Assembly (NCBI GenBank): GCA_022315425.1
Contig: JAIUPT010000040.1
Coordinates: forward strand, 62,001-126,000
Length of the DNA stretch: 64,000 nucleotides
Reading direction: 5' to 3'
Source of the DNA: Pseudevernia furfuracea
Lineage: Eukaryota > Ascomycota > Lecanoromycetes > Lecanorales > Parmeliaceae
The position numbers and the translations under genes were made by a program. The notes beneath the pieces were generated by a model. That model worked only from the letters and a program-made list of their open reading frames with translations, ran no database searches and had not been told where the DNA came from. This document shows positions 43,769 to 56,720 of the stretch, piece by piece (position 1 is the stretch's first letter; every line of letters begins with the position of its first letter).

Positions 43769-45345
43769 ATGTACTATCAAGCTCTGTTATTGTTTCCCGT
43801 TACGTCTACTTTACTTCTCGCCTGTGTTCTATATGCCGTGGTGAGAAAATATTTTGAGTACCAGGTATGTAAGAGCCCAGATGTGAGATCGTACAGTATT
43901 GATAGATGACAGGCAGATGTTACGCTCGGCTTGATGTACGGATGTTTGCCTTCATCACAACTTCCGAATCAATGGCCTTTGGGTATCGACTGGATTAGAA
44001 AGCTGTGGCGTTCAGATTCAGAGCAACGTTTGCTGACGTTCCTCTGCTCAATCGCGGACGGCTACGAACGTCGAAACAATCTTTTTCAGTATCTGTTAGT
44101 TGGACTCCGCGCATTCTACGTTCTTGATCCCAAGAACCTGGAAGCTGTGCTTTCAAAAAACTTTTAAGGTATTCCTTTCCCTGTTATCTATGTCCTAATA
44201 TAATATAATATACACTAATTACAAAATCATGTAGACTAGGATTTCGAGAATGGTTATGCTGTCTTCTTACCTCTTCTAGGCAATAACAGCTTCACTTAAA
44301 AGAGGCCGACTTGAAAGAACTCGCGGGAACTTCTATGCAAACAATTTATTCGAATGCAATACCAGAATATGGAAGTATTCCGCGAACATGTCGACAATCT
44401 CCTTGAGTGTTTGAACGCATTTAAGAGAGTGATTGATTTGCAGCCACTCTTCTTTGAATTGACTCCAGACATCACAACAGCTTTGCTTTTGAGATAATAA
44501 GTCTACAGTCTAAAGGCGGAAGAGGACACTAACGCCGACAACAAAGCTTTTGTGAAAAACTTTGACATAGCTCAAGGAGGTTTAGCAAAACGTCTCCGAC
44601 TTGCACCGTGGCACTCCCCATACAGTCCTTCGCAATTTAGGCACTCATGCGCGATGGTCCATCAATCATAGACGACTATATTTTAGAGCTAGAAATGGAC
44701 AATGACAAAGAATGGTCTGAAAGCTCCGTCGATCAATTAGCTCAAGAGTCAAGAAGTCACGCAATGCTCCGAGATCAATTACTCAACATCCTCTTTGTAG
44801 GACGAGACACAACGGCTTGCTTTCTCTCCTGGACGTTGTCAGTACCTCTATTACCCCTTGAACTTTTCGAATGGACTCGGACGTCTCATTCTTTTGCTAT
44901 TTAGGCGCCTTCTTGTTCGTCACACTTTAGTAATACAACGGTTGCGCGAAAAAGTTTAAGCCGTTGTTGTTAAATATGCAGAGCATGCGACTCGAGAGCA
45001 GATTCGTAAAACGTCATATCTCGCTGTGGTCATCGATGAAAGTATAAATTCTAAATCTTCTAACTAGACAGGAGTCTGCTGGCACGACTCAGATCTTCGG
45101 GTTTATTCATTAGTTGCCTTGAACAACCGCACAGCCAACAAGGTCATGATGTTATCGAGGGGCGGCGGGCCTGACGGTACGACGCCCACTCTTGTTCGAA
45201 AAGGGGAAGTTGTAAGTGTTCTTATAATACGTTATTTCTCATTCAATGGTGGTTTGAGAGCTTGTCTTGGTCAAGACTTCGCACTCATGGAGGCTTTACT
45301 CGTAGTCACCTACTAATGCAACACCCTCAAATCCGAAAACTTCAT
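43769..45345 (+). pseudogene. Cytochrome P450 ghost (CYP52-like, alkane/fatty-acid hydroxylase type)
   Basis: Exon 1 (43769-43864) encodes a membrane anchor (MYYQALLLFPVTSTLLLACV). Exon 2 from 43913 reads LPNQWPLGIDWIRKLW, LFQYLLVGLRAFYVLDPKNL and ends KNF, then TAA (44165-44167) exactly at the donor where homologues have Lys. Later segments are all recognisable but broken: QFIRMQYQNMEVFREHVDNL, LQPLFFELTPDITTALLL (two stops follow), the I-helix LFVGRDTTACFLSWTL, RLREKV with a stop, GGGPDGTTPTLVRKGEVV, and the haem loop FSFNGGLRACLGQDFALMEA, where the Cys ligand is kept. The ExxR helix and the stretch before the haem loop are missing or rearranged. Many stops, frameshifts and an internal deletion: a dead gene. 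Confidence 0.85.
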
Positions 45346-45598
45346 ATTTCGTCGTTCAACAACAGTAATTAAAAATAAGGGAAAAGAGAAATTATAGAAC
45401 GTAGAATCTAGATTTTTAATATTCAGGAATTTTTTGAATCGAAGTTATATTAATGAACGCAGATGATGGTATAACAAAGTCTGTTTAATTCTTCGGGGGC
45501 CAGCGTGGGTTTAGGGAGGCTTTTAGGGGCGATACACGCCCCGGGATTTTAGAGTGTTGCATTAGTGGGTGTGTTGCATTAGTAGGTGACTACGAGTA
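45297..45598. repeat. 28-base perfect inverted repeat around a 246-base spacer
   Basis: Positions 45297-45324 (the 3' end of the P450 ghost) are the exact reverse complement of 45571-45598. A partial direct copy (GTGTTGCATTAGTGG) stands just left of the right arm at 45554-45568. It may be the end of a small element or an inverted copy of the P450 tail. Confidence 0.7.
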
Positions 45599-46593
45599 TA
45601 TACTATCGTGAGACTCTTGCAGGCTTTTACGAAGATCTGTCTGTCGAAAGAGGAGAAGAATGAGCCAGTAGGGACCGAGCGGCAGCGGTTGAGGCTAGTG
45701 TTGAGTAGTGCTGACGGATGTAGGGTAGAGCTTGAGAAAAGAGTAGGGGAAGGTAGCTGAGAAAATTTATACAGATTGGGAAGAGAAATCACGATCAGGC
45801 AAGGCTTGGAGACTTGAAGTGCCCTTAATGTTTGTGCAGTGCGCATGATGGAGAGATGCTGGCTAGAGCGGTGAGAGTCGTTGACTGAGAATCAAATGCA
45901 GCTTAGGGCTAAATAATACTAGTAACTAAGGTAGGTACGCCCGAAGGATTGTAGTAAACCTTGCTTGGGTACGGAGGGGTATATAGCCTGCAGTAGCCTT
46001 CATTATATACATCCCTTCTGTCCACTAAGATCGATCCTGGTTCCTTATTCTTAAATCCTAATTAAACCTTGCAGTTCTCAGTGAATTATCTATTGGTGGG
46101 TGCCTGAGCCGGATAAGAAGGTACTTTTAGGTATTACGCCTCCACGATTCGCTGAAGCTTGGGAAGCTTAAATCATTGAAAACCCGCGCCAAGAGGCCCC
46201 GAAACGTTGGGGTGCCGGAGCCTTAAGAGGCCTACTACAATAATCGATAGGTAGATCTTGGGGTGCCCCACCCGGCCACCGTGTCCGGACCCCGGGGAAA
46301 CCTCCCGGGATCGCGGGATTCATGCGGCGTACTCAGTAGTCTCAGTTAAGTATTTAGTCAGCACTTCCACTAGTAGTAATACCCATTATTACTATCCTAC
46401 GGGTGTTATTGGCCACTGTAAATCATGTGAACGGCTGCTGATTGTTAACACTAAGTGCTGTATAGCGCTATACAGGCCTGGTCTTCCTTCCTTGTAATAA
46501 ATGTTCTCTGTCACTGCCATTGTTTTCTCCTTCATACATGACAGCTTCCTAGGCTTTGGAACCACCTGGTGACCCGCAAATATCTCCACAGCC
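45599..46593. other. Intergenic DNA with a possible solo-LTR-like stretch
   Basis: From about 46282 (TGTCCGGACCCCGGGG) to about 46510 the sequence is GC-rich then AT-rich and ends with a polyadenylation-like AATAAA at 46497, resembling an LTR. No matching target duplication was found, so this is tentative. The last 80 bases are the CYP53 gene leader. Confidence 0.25.
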
Positions 46594-48405
46594 ATGATCC
46601 TGACATTTGCTCTCTTCCCATACCTCCTTCTCCTTGCACCCGTCATATACTATCTCCTACCATACATACGAAATAATGCCATTCGGGACATTCCTGCTCC
46701 CAAGCTCGCAGCCTTCAGCAATTTGTGGCTACTCTATCAATGCAGGCGAGGACGGCGCTATCTAGCCGTTGACCAAGCTCACAAACGGCTTGGACCCCTG
46801 GTGCGCATCCAACCTGATCATATCTCTATTGCGGATCCAGACGCGATTCCGGTCATTTATAGCCACACTGGAGGATGGCTGAAGAGGTAATCACATTGTT
46901 CTCGGAATTCTCTCTACGATCACGGTCGTTTCCGCAAATCTTTGAATCCTTGAATCCTTATCAACCACGGCTGACAGAGATATGTCTTTACAGCGACTAC
47001 TATGATGCCTTCGTCTCCATTCAAAGAGGCCTGTTCAACACGCGCAACCGCGCCGAACACTCTCGCAAACGAAAAACTGTCTCCCACACCTTCAGCACGA
47101 AGAGCATCGGCGAGTTCGAGCAGTATATGACATCCAACCTGCGGAAGCTGGTGGAACAATGGGACCACTTATCAGATACGGCGACGACGTCAGGACAGAG
47201 GTATGCGGATATGGATTGCCTACATTGGTTCAACTACCTGGCCTTCGATATCATTGGAGACCTGGTGAGTGCGGCCCCGCCACGGCTGCAAGATCGCGTA
47301 CGGAAGGACTGATTGGAAGGCGATGACAGGCGTTCGGCGCCCCTTTTGGCATGCTCTCCAAAGGCAAAGATATCGCCGAAGTTCAAAAGAACCCCAACGG
47401 CCCGGTCACCTTCGCACCTGCCATCGAAGTCTTGAATCGCCGGGGTGAAGTATCTGGCACCATCGGCTGCCTTCCGACCATGAAACCCTACGCGAAATAC
47501 CTCCCGGATTCCTTCTTCCGTGACGGCGTGCGTGCAGTAGAGAACCTCGCTGGTATCGCCGTAGCGCGAGTGAACGCCAGACTCGATGCGCCGGAAGAAG
47601 AGAAAGGCCAGAGAAAGGATCTGCTGGCGAGGCTGATGGAGGGGAAAGATGAGAATGGGGAGAAGCTGGGGAGGGAAGAACTGACGGCAGAGGCATTGAC
47701 ACAATTGATTGCAGGCAGTGATACAACGTCTAACACCAGCTGTGCGCTGCTGTATTGGTGTTTGAAGACGGAGGGGGTGATGGAAAAGTTGCAGAGGGAA
47801 TTAGATGATGCGATTCCGGAGGGGGTTAATGTGCCGGAGTTTGATACGGTGAAAGATTTGCCGTAGTAAGCGCCTCCTCGCCAGCTCTTCCGGTGGCCGA
47901 ATTTTTGCGAATGCCACGCTGATGATTTGTCTATAGTCTCCACAATGTGATATCCGAAACCCTCCGCATCCACTCCACATCCTCCCTCGGTCTTCCCCGC
48001 GTTGTCCCCCCTGGCTCCGGCGTCTCCATCTGCAACCACCACTTCCCACAAGGCACCGTCCTTTCCGTCCCCGCCTACACAGTCCACCACCTCCCCTCCA
48101 TCTGGAACCCTTCCAACAATCCCGCTTTCAACCCCAACCATTTCAACCCCGACCGCTGGAATCCAGAAAACTTGACTGAGAAGCAGAAGGGGGCTTTCAT
48201 ACCGTTTTCATACGGGCCTAGGGCCTGTGTCGGAAGGAACGTGGCGGAGATGGAACTGGCGCTTATTGTGGCTACCGTAGGGAGGAGATTTGAATTCGAG
48301 TTGAGGGAGGAGGGAGACTTGAGGACGAGGGAAGGCTTCTTGAGGAAACCGATTAGCTGTCGCGTAGGTATGAGAAGGAGGGCTTATACGGGAGGCATTG
48401 CTTGA
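46594..48405 (+). CDS. Benzoate 4-monooxygenase-type cytochrome P450 (CYP53 family)
   Basis: Four exons (46594-46886, 46994-47264, 47330-47865, 47937-48405) give 522 residues, the family's usual length. CYP53 enzymes para-hydroxylate benzoate at the ER as the first step of its breakdown through the beta-ketoadipate pathway. Seen: N-terminal anchor (ALFPYLLLLAPVIYYLLPYI), SIQRGLFNTRNRAEHSRKRK, HWFNYLAFDIIGDL, I-helix LIAGSDTTSNTSCALLY, ExxR as ETLRIHSTSS, FNPDRW-type meander, and the haem loop FSYGPRACVGRN. All four motifs are intact, and introns are short and canonical. It stands alone, next to a dead P450 of another family, with no pathway partner in the window. Substrate assignment rests on family resemblance. 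Confidence 0.94.
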
Positions 48406-51400
48406 CAAGGAGCGATTTACGACAACGATACGGCGGCATGACCTGATGATACTAAAGCCTGCAGCCTGCAGATTAGTCGGCACGAGAGAGATACCTTTGT
48501 GTGTATGTACAGATCTAAATTCATGTATGAAGACACCTTTTATGACGCCGCGCGCGCCTGTCCCGCGTCCACGTATTCCGCCTCTCTGATTCATCTACGC
48601 ACATGTCCTCCCTAGAGCACCTCAAAAGCATAGTGAAAAAGCTCTCAGGTGCCAACGGCGGACTCGTCCCTATCCTTCCTCCTTACCCGACCGAGCCTAG
48701 GAAGGAAAAGGGCCCGTCCGTTGACCGCATAGCTAGCTACCTCACAACGACATCATCGTCGCGCATGATCGTTGCGTGCACTTCACTCCCCCCCCACAGC
48801 TGCTGACGACAGGTTAACAGGTAGGTAACTCGATCTCGGATTCAGCTGATCGAAAGTACCACTAGTGTATCGCAGCAAGCAAGAGGCAAAACAAAACATG
48901 ATTGCAAACATTATTGATTGATTGATTGCGCTTCCTTTTTCAGGCCCCCTCAGTAACTACCGAAAGGTTGGGATTTGGAACGGGGGTCGGGTTGGGGCTC
49001 AAATCGCTTTCTTTTTTCCCCCGCTTCGTTTCTCTGAGAGCTGTTAACTCTAGAGTAGGGGCGGGGTAAAACGTGATGGTGGGGAGGAAGCGTGGAGATG
49101 GATGGAGCGGTTTTGGGTGGGGGTGGTTTTTTGCTGCTGGAGTATATGAAGTAGGTACGGAGTATTGTGAACAGGATGATAGAAGAAAAGGGTTGATACG
49201 GGAAGGGTTGTTTAGTATACATACTCTACTTATAGAGTAGACAAGGTACTCTACAGAAAGGACTGGGGGTCTTTAACAACGCGGTATATTCGGTCACGTG
49301 AGCCCCAAACCACGCCTCCTTTCAAGTAAGTACTACCTAGTAAGAGTACCTCCGGGCAAAGTACAGATTTATACCCCAAAAACCCCCAACATTTTTGTAC
49401 CCATATTTGCATTATCTATTTCTATCTCTCTTCATCAAAATCAGAGGGGTGTAGGTAATTCAACTTGTGGAAAAGGCGCCTGAACAATGCGCTTACTTAG
49501 AACTGTGTCGGATTTGCATCTGACCTCGGCTCCCTTTGGGGTTTGGTCTAGAGTAAAAGACCCTATCACGACGACAGATGACTCTAACGGTTTTTAACGT
49601 ATGAGCCCCCAAAAAGAAAAAGTCCCAAGGCTCCCCTTTATAGGGTCATCTTTCGAGACTAATGTTGGCGTGGGGCAGGAGGTGTCAACGTCCGTATTAT
49701 TCAAATTCAAGTAACCCTTCAGGAAGAGGAATTCGGGACCGAGGCACACGGCACAAGAGTCTTGGCGTTTTAGCGTATTCAAAATCCATTTCGTTTCTTA
49801 GCATTATTATTGGCCGACCTTCGTGAATTAACCGAACCCGGTACGATGAAAGTCTCAAATACGACAAAGTCCTTTTTGTAGTGAGGATGCTTGTATTAGC
49901 TACCTAGGTGTAGCTACGGAAGAAGATACTGGAGACGCTAGCAAAATGCACTAAAAATAGCTAGGAGCCAAACTACCTTACCTTAGCCCTCTCAACGAGT
50001 AAAGCGGCAACGCTAGCACCCAATTAGGTAAAGCGCTATCTGACGGAATATCGAGAGAATTATTCAAAGCCCTTCTCATCCACATCCACTCGAAATGGTA
50101 CTGTAATACTCTCCTCGAACTCTACCCTTCTTTGGACCCCACGCTATATGCACCCTGTCTGCCGCACGCCTTGCCCATGTATCGAGATTTGGGTCAGAGA
50201 TGGAGATTCCTAATGGCCTACGACTTCAGCTAGCTAGCGAGATACAGAGACTGACTCTCTTTTTTTTATGTCATGTCCTTGGTCGAGATTCTTGGGTTGG
50301 AAGAAGGAGAAAAGTAAATTGAATGCATAAGAAGTGACTCTAGAGTTTTTCAATGATTCTTGTTGATTACTGCGAAGGTGTCGGCAAAGAAGCAATAATC
50401 CCTTCAAATGACTGAGGGGGGGGGTGCTTTATACTCGGGTTGGGAATCTTCAAGTTTGCCAACGGAAAGGAAGCCTGCCTTTGGATCGTGGTTTTTTTTA
50501 TCACCGGAATGCTTGCTTGATTTCACCAAACCAACCTGCCAACTTAGACGGCTTTATTCCGAGCGGCTGAAAGGTTGTTTTAAGACAGGGCGAAAACGCA
50601 CATTGTGGACATCGTATCCCATGATGACCTGTTTGGTTCCGGTCAGGATGATTATTGTTATGTTGTAGTCTAGGATATTCATTGAGTTTGCGATATCCAA
50701 AACTACTTTGCAGTCGCCATTGGGAAGTCGGAAGGATCCTATTATATACTTAAACTGCGGTCTCTCCGATCACTAAGAGGGTTACAGGAGACCGGTTAAG
50801 CTAAAAGCTAGAATGATTGCATTTTAACATGTCATCCCCCAGGCAGTACCCCCATCTATTTCCATTCCCTTCTTATTGTTTGCAGTTGATCGTTGCTATT
50901 TCATTTGATCCGTCGCCGCTATTCTCAGGATCAGCAACATTGTAGAAAGCGCGTGCTATTTCCGGCAGAGTCATGGCATAGCCTTCGTTGTATATTGAAT
51001 GAGGAAAGCTCATCCAAATTCCCCAAGGGTTTTCGACAAGTGACAGGATTGCACGGGATACGACGCGCAAACTCGGCGGAGACCTTCCCCCAGGGACTCT
51101 TTTCGGCTTTGAACCTATGGTTTCATTGTGAGCCTGGTGGCTTCGAGGAGTACCTCTCAGCCTAGTGAACCAGGTGAGCTAATCATTCTAAGCCATGGCG
51201 AAATTTGACTGCTATATGCCATCAAAGCCGATAAACCCTGTATCCATCATACTTTTTGGTTCACAGTGTGACACTCTGGTAGATACCCTTCACACGCGCA
51301 TTGCGTCGCCGTCTTGTTTGTTTCTCTGAACCACGGCCGCCTTGGCACCCTCTCGGCAATGGGTATCTGTCCTGAAGGCCATTATGCCAAGTACAGCAGT

Positions 51401-51717
51401 GGATTCAAAGCCCCGTCCAGAACTTACCATGGTGTTTTCTTCATTCTACGCCAACATCAATGCTAGATTCTCTTACGAGCTACACAAGTGCGGGAGTATG
51501 AGATAGACACATGCGAAAAGAAGATATATGACCAACTGTGGGTTGGTGAGAAAATTATCTGAACATTTGAGATTCATAAACCGAGACTCCTCTGAAGCTA
51601 CATCTCGCCCGCTCTCCTTAGAATACTTGATCAGATATGAAATGAAACACACACTATGATGAAAAGATTATACTCATCTATCACGGTCGCCGTCGACATC
51701 TTGACCCTCTGATTAGC
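48406..51717. other. Three-kilobase gene-free region
   Basis: No gene is supported. ATTG repeats lie at about 48912-48928, a poly-G run near 50417, and AT-rich sequence around 49800-50050. A minus-strand frame at 50873-51070 (ending DPENSGDGSNEIATINCKQ) has protein-like composition but no ATG; it could be the last exon of a decayed gene. Confidence 0.4.
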
Positions 51718-54700
51718 CTAATTATAGCACGGATACCCATTCGCCAGATCCTGCGCTGGCAAACTACCACACGGCACACCGGGCTTACAATTGTCGCACC
51801 CGTTGACAGTGACATGGCAACCGTTACTCAGATAGCTACTCCCACAGACCTTGACCTTATCGTTCTCATAGAGATTGGCAAAGGCGGCCTTGATCTGTGC
51901 ACCCGTCATGCCAACCGCGTACTCGGCGTTGCTATTGCATGTGAACATGGCTGCGCAACCGTCGTTTGCAAAGGGCGCGAAAAGATCGTTGACGATGGAG
52001 TCTGCGCCGCTGGGCAGGATGTAAGAGGTGTAGGCGGTGTAGAGATATGTATCGTTATATTGGCTGTAGGCGATTTGGCAGGTTTGACCGCCGATTGAAG
52101 AGCAGAGGGAGGAACCTTTGTTGTTGGAAGAGGTCTGGGAGGGGGTGGGAGGAGCGATAGGGGTGGTAGATGTTGGGGCAGCCGCAGGGGGGGCGGAAGT
52201 TGAAGTGGCTGGGGGAACGGTGGTAGAGAGGGCTGGAGCGCCGGGTTCGGATGAGCCAGGGATGAGAGGGTTAGCGGGATAGATAGTATTAGTAATGTTG
52301 AATGTTTGGCCGCTTTGGGTATAGACGCCACCGTAGTTGTTGCCGCTCTGGATGCATTGGTCGATGATTGCTGTTATACCCTTCTGGCAGTTTGAGAGGG
52401 GGAGGGAAACGCTGATCGACTGGCGTTGGATGATGATGTCGAGAGAGCCTAGGTTGAAGGTCTCGGAGGTTGAGGTACCTGAGCCGTCAAACTTTGCCGC
52501 GCACAGAGTGCTGACGCCGTTATTTTGGGTAAGCGCGTCCGCGATATCTCCGCCAGTGGGTCCACCACTTTGTATTGGTTGTGTACACTGTATGGAGCCA
52601 CTGGCAATCGAACTTGCACTACTCGTCACAGTCGATCTTGTGAGGGACGCCGTCGTCTTGATCGGAGAGCTGGAGCCACCAATGCTCCCCGATGTTGCGG
52701 CAGAAGTCACGGTAGCCGAGAGAGAAGTACCTGAATTCGTACGAAGCGTTCCGGTGGTGGGGGATGACGATCCACAAGGGATAATAGAACCTCCAGGGCC
52801 ATAGATAGGGACACATAAGCCATCATCCCCCGGATCGTCATCCAAGTCATCGTAATCGTCACCAACTTCTATGTCTTCAAGACCCTCAATGTCAAATTCG
52901 AGGGTACATTGAGATGGAGCAGCGGATGCAGAAGAGGTCATTGAAGACACGCTCGAAGTGATCGTTGAAAGAGTTGTGCGGCTACTCAGTGTAGTTTGGC
53001 TAGGTCGAGAAGCGGTGCTGGGGGATGATCGAGTTGCTGAAGGCGATTTGGAAGGCTCATTATCATCAGACTCTTCTTTGACTTCCTCCGTATCCTTAGC
53101 TGCGTCTGCTAGATCCGAGACCTAGAGATGGTGTTAGTTCGTGAGAAAGGTTCCCCTGCCTGGATACTACATACCAATTCTGCTGCGGCAGCTGCGGCAG
53201 CTGCGGCTGTCGCTGCATCAACCGCCGTGTCCGCTACGGCAGCTGCAGTCGTCAGGCTAGCAACCAATGAAGACAAGGCTTCTGCCAGAGGGCTTCCAGC
53301 AATAGCAAGAGCTAACATGGCGGCGGCAGCTACAAATATTAACATACGTTTTCAGCATTCATGAACTATATCACATAGACTCACCATCCTTTGCATCGTG
53401 AGTTTGTCTCTGGGCTGTTTCTGCATTCTGTCTGTTTGAAGGATCGGCAACTAGGGCCGCGGCAGCAGACGATGCCGATGAAACATTTGAGGACACCGCA
53501 CTAGCACTGGAAGTAGCCACGGGGCTTCCTGGAATGATGACGCCTGAGGATTGTATCGTGGATGCCGTTGAGGTATGCGAGCCAGATCCCGAGAAGCTTG
53601 TTACACCGCTAGGAGGAGCTGTACCCACGGTAGACGACCCGGATGTTGGAAGGCTGCTTGTAGAAGTTCCAGTCCTTGTTGTAGATGCCGTACTTTTCGC
53701 TGCTGATGCAGTAGAGCCAGTCGAGGCCGAGCCGCCTGTGGTCGGAAAGGAGCTCGACGCTGCTGAGGAAGAGACATTACTTTTCAACGAGACCTGAGAA
53801 GCACTCGTCATTGCGGAGAAAGCGCCAGTTGAATAGGAAGATAAAAACGAGGCTCCGGTACTAGACAGAGAGCCGGATCCAGGAGTTTGTGTTGGTGCAA
53901 GGTCGCGTCGGAAACGAAGTCTAGGGACCGCTGGTTCCATTTTGTAATCTTCGTTACTGTACTGTCTCCAATCGTCGTCGTCATTCCGGCCTCGTAGCTC
54001 CGAACCGTCATTTCCAAAAACATTGAGTGTGGTGGTGGCAATATAAGTAGTCGTCGTTTGAGTTCCATCACGTTTCATGACTGCTGTGGTGACTGCAGCA
54101 GCCCTGATAACGTATGCTTTGGTTGGTGATGCAGCTGGTAATGTGGTCGTAGTGAATGAGAATGGATAGACAGTCCCAAAACCTCTCCTGTTCTGCGTAT
54201 TTCCTATGTTATAGGCGTTCTATTTGGTCATTTGATTAGTCGTTGATATCAAGGCTATAGATGTATGGTCACTTACCCGCAGTAAACCGTGGGATCTTCC
54301 TTGCCAATCTTGTTCTCTTTGCTGACCACTTTTGGCAGTGAAGGGCCATTTTCCGGCACCAGTCGCAGCAAGGATTATCTGCCAGCTTTGCGTTGCACAA
54401 AGCGTCTTAGCGCGGTTGCCCGCGCCATTGATACCAGTCCCACCTTCAATAAAGGTCGCTGCAGGAAACTCATCGCAGGAAAAAGTAACTCCCTCTACGT
54501 CAAAGAATCTGCCGGGCACGCTCTGGAGGGGTACTCTTGCCTGCAACACGCCGTTTACATCCTTTGGGTTTTTACCGGCCAGGATTATGTTTCTGCTGGC
54601 TTGGCTGAGAGGAGTATTGAGAGTATTGAACGGAGCCTGGCCAGCTATGTTTGTCACCAAGTTGGTGGTCTTGCCTTGCGACCTCGCAGTTGAACAGTCA

Positions 54701-55032
54701 TCGTGCTCAAAGCATCCACAGGCGTTTGTCCGCCGTTTTTCTAGCGCATTGTTTTCTGGATCAAAGTGAAATTCTTTCGGGGCAGCTAAATTGCCTCCGC
54801 CGCCAGGGTTGATAGTTTTTGCATAGTTGGCGACATTTTCACAAATCAGTGGCATGTAGTAGCAGTTGTAGACGAGCGTAGCAGTGAACAGTGGAGCAGC
54901 TACACTAGAAGTCGCGCTTCCAATATAGATGGGAGTTCCTTGGGCGTCCTGGGTGGTGGTCTGGGCGTACTGCGCAGCGGCATTGAGGCCAAAGGTGACC
55001 ACAACGAGAGCTACGAGGAGGGAGAAACCCAT
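51718..55032 (-). CDS. Large secreted protein with NucA/NucB-like nuclease domain and Ser/Thr-rich linkers
   Basis: Four exons (55032-54277, 54219-53385, 53329-53175, 53121-51718) join in frame into 1049 residues. A signal peptide (FSLLVALVVVTFGLNAAA) is followed, at about 100-225, by a domain resembling PF14040 (DNase NucA/NucB): CGCFEHDDC, then CDEFPAATFIEGGTG, whose Asp-Glu-x-Pro motif is the family hallmark. The same domain ends some fungal GH18 chitinases. Long Ser/Thr linkers and a hydrophobic, Ala-rich segment encoded by the small third exon follow. The C-terminal third has a chitinase-associated-like domain (LDIIIQRQSISVSLPLSNCQ, then NNYGGVYTQSGQTFNITN) and a final Cys-rich domain (CSSIGGQTCQIAYSQ; CGSSYLSNGCHVTVNGCDNC). 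No catalytic chitinase domain is present. Extracellular nuclease activity is inferred. Confidence 0.8.
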
Positions 55033-56720
55033 AATATGAAAGAAGGGATAAACGAAAGTAAGATTAAAAGAGCGTGAGAGCGTTCAAATCAATGTAAGCA
55101 GATGTGTAGAAAGAGTGTGTATATTTATCATGCGAATGCAACTTGTTTTGCATCCATGGAAGGATAGAACGGGTTTTGTATCAGAAAACCCACCCACATG
55201 CCAGCATAGTAGGAGAAACATGTCAATTGAGGTGTGGCAATGCCTGACATCAGAGTCTGTAAGCTGATCCAGTAAGCTATCCTGAAATTAATCACCAGCA
55301 GGGTGTGATTTTGGCTGATGATCGTATTCCAACAAAGCCTATAAGTTTCATGCAGAATAGGCCTCTCCGGTGACATGAATGGCTTACCACTGGGGGGGGG
55401 GGCGCGAAAGAGAATGCTGAATTCAGCTTCACATCTGTATCAGTCAGTAAAAACTCGACTATAGGACAACATCCGTCAGAAGACTATGGATCAACAAGCC
55501 ACGCCCCTTTGTAATCCATGAGTATCGATCGTATTCGGGAAGCGAAAGCAAAGGACTTTAAGAGAGAATAGGTAAGCTGGGCCGTTGCGGAGCTCGAAGC
55601 CCGTAGACAGGAGGCAAAGACTGTCAATGGAGGGCGAGGCGATGGAAATGATCAACATCGTACCGAAGGAGAATGAAGAGTGGTGCCGCGCCCTTTACAG
55701 CCCAGGGCCTTCTATGCTGTGGAACATCGCCATAAATTGCAGCCGGAATTGCAATAGACATCGCATACGACTGATTTCCCTGGTGTGATACCAATTAGCA
55801 TTTGTAGCAGAAAATAGCTATGGTAGGTGCATTCGACCCCCACTAAGAGCCACATTAATTTCCCGGAGCCAATTTCGGATCATGCGCAGTGCCACATTTA
55901 GCTAAATTTCACTGTAAACAGTGATATCGACGGGGCTATGAGCTCGTCCCAAGCAGTTAAGCGAAGTTTCAATAAACGAAATGACCTTTTGCCTCGGTCA
56001 CCCCGGCTATTGGCGGCGCAGTCTCTCATGGATTCCAAATAGAAGGTATTGTGCAGTGTGCAAGGGGGTGCAACGCCAGATAGATCATTGACGCTGACTG
56101 CGACGGCGGGTGACGGACCAATTGTTGGGGTAAGAACCTCTGGGAGAGCAGAATCGAGTGCTGACTACTCCCAGAGATATCAGGAAGGGTTTACTCCAGA
56201 CGGCCAAGGAAACGGGCGTGAGAAAATGAAGTCCCTGAAGTGCGGAGTGGCAGCTGAAAGGCATAGTTGATGGAGAAAAGGAGAAAAGGAGTACAAGAGT
56301 AAAGGAGCAGTAAAAGAGGGAGCCAAAGGAAGAAAAAGGGGTAGATTGAGGAGATGGAGTAGATGTAGATGTAGATGGTGGTCAGCAATTGGCTATTTAT
56401 ACTATGTCTCGTATACAGAGTAGTAGTGGTGGTGTTTGATGGTCAGCTAAAACGAAACGATATTAGTCGGGGCTAAGGTACCTTATGGCTGACAAAGATA
56501 AGGTTCACCCTATTTTTAGTGTCCGGCCCCGCTCGGCTCGGAGTTTGAGCTGCCAACCTAATGATATATCACTTTCTTATCTTCCATTATTAGCATGTGT
56601 CCACACCTTCCCATTGAATATTAATCTCCTTGAAACTACTCCATCCCTTTCGCCTTGTTTCTTATTCTTTCGAACCGAACTTCTACTTTACGTCTTTCTC
56701 CAGTTCTTTTTTTTTTTGCA
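55033..56720. other. Intergenic region
   Basis: No gene is supported. It carries a G-run of about 10 bases near 55391, an AGATGT repeat near 56359-56378 and, before 56721, a T-run and pyrimidine-rich leader of the next gene. Confidence 0.45.

Noticed and set aside
53128..53364. Ala-rich plus-strand frame
   Set aside because: Antisense shadow of the Ala-rich third exon of the large secreted protein.
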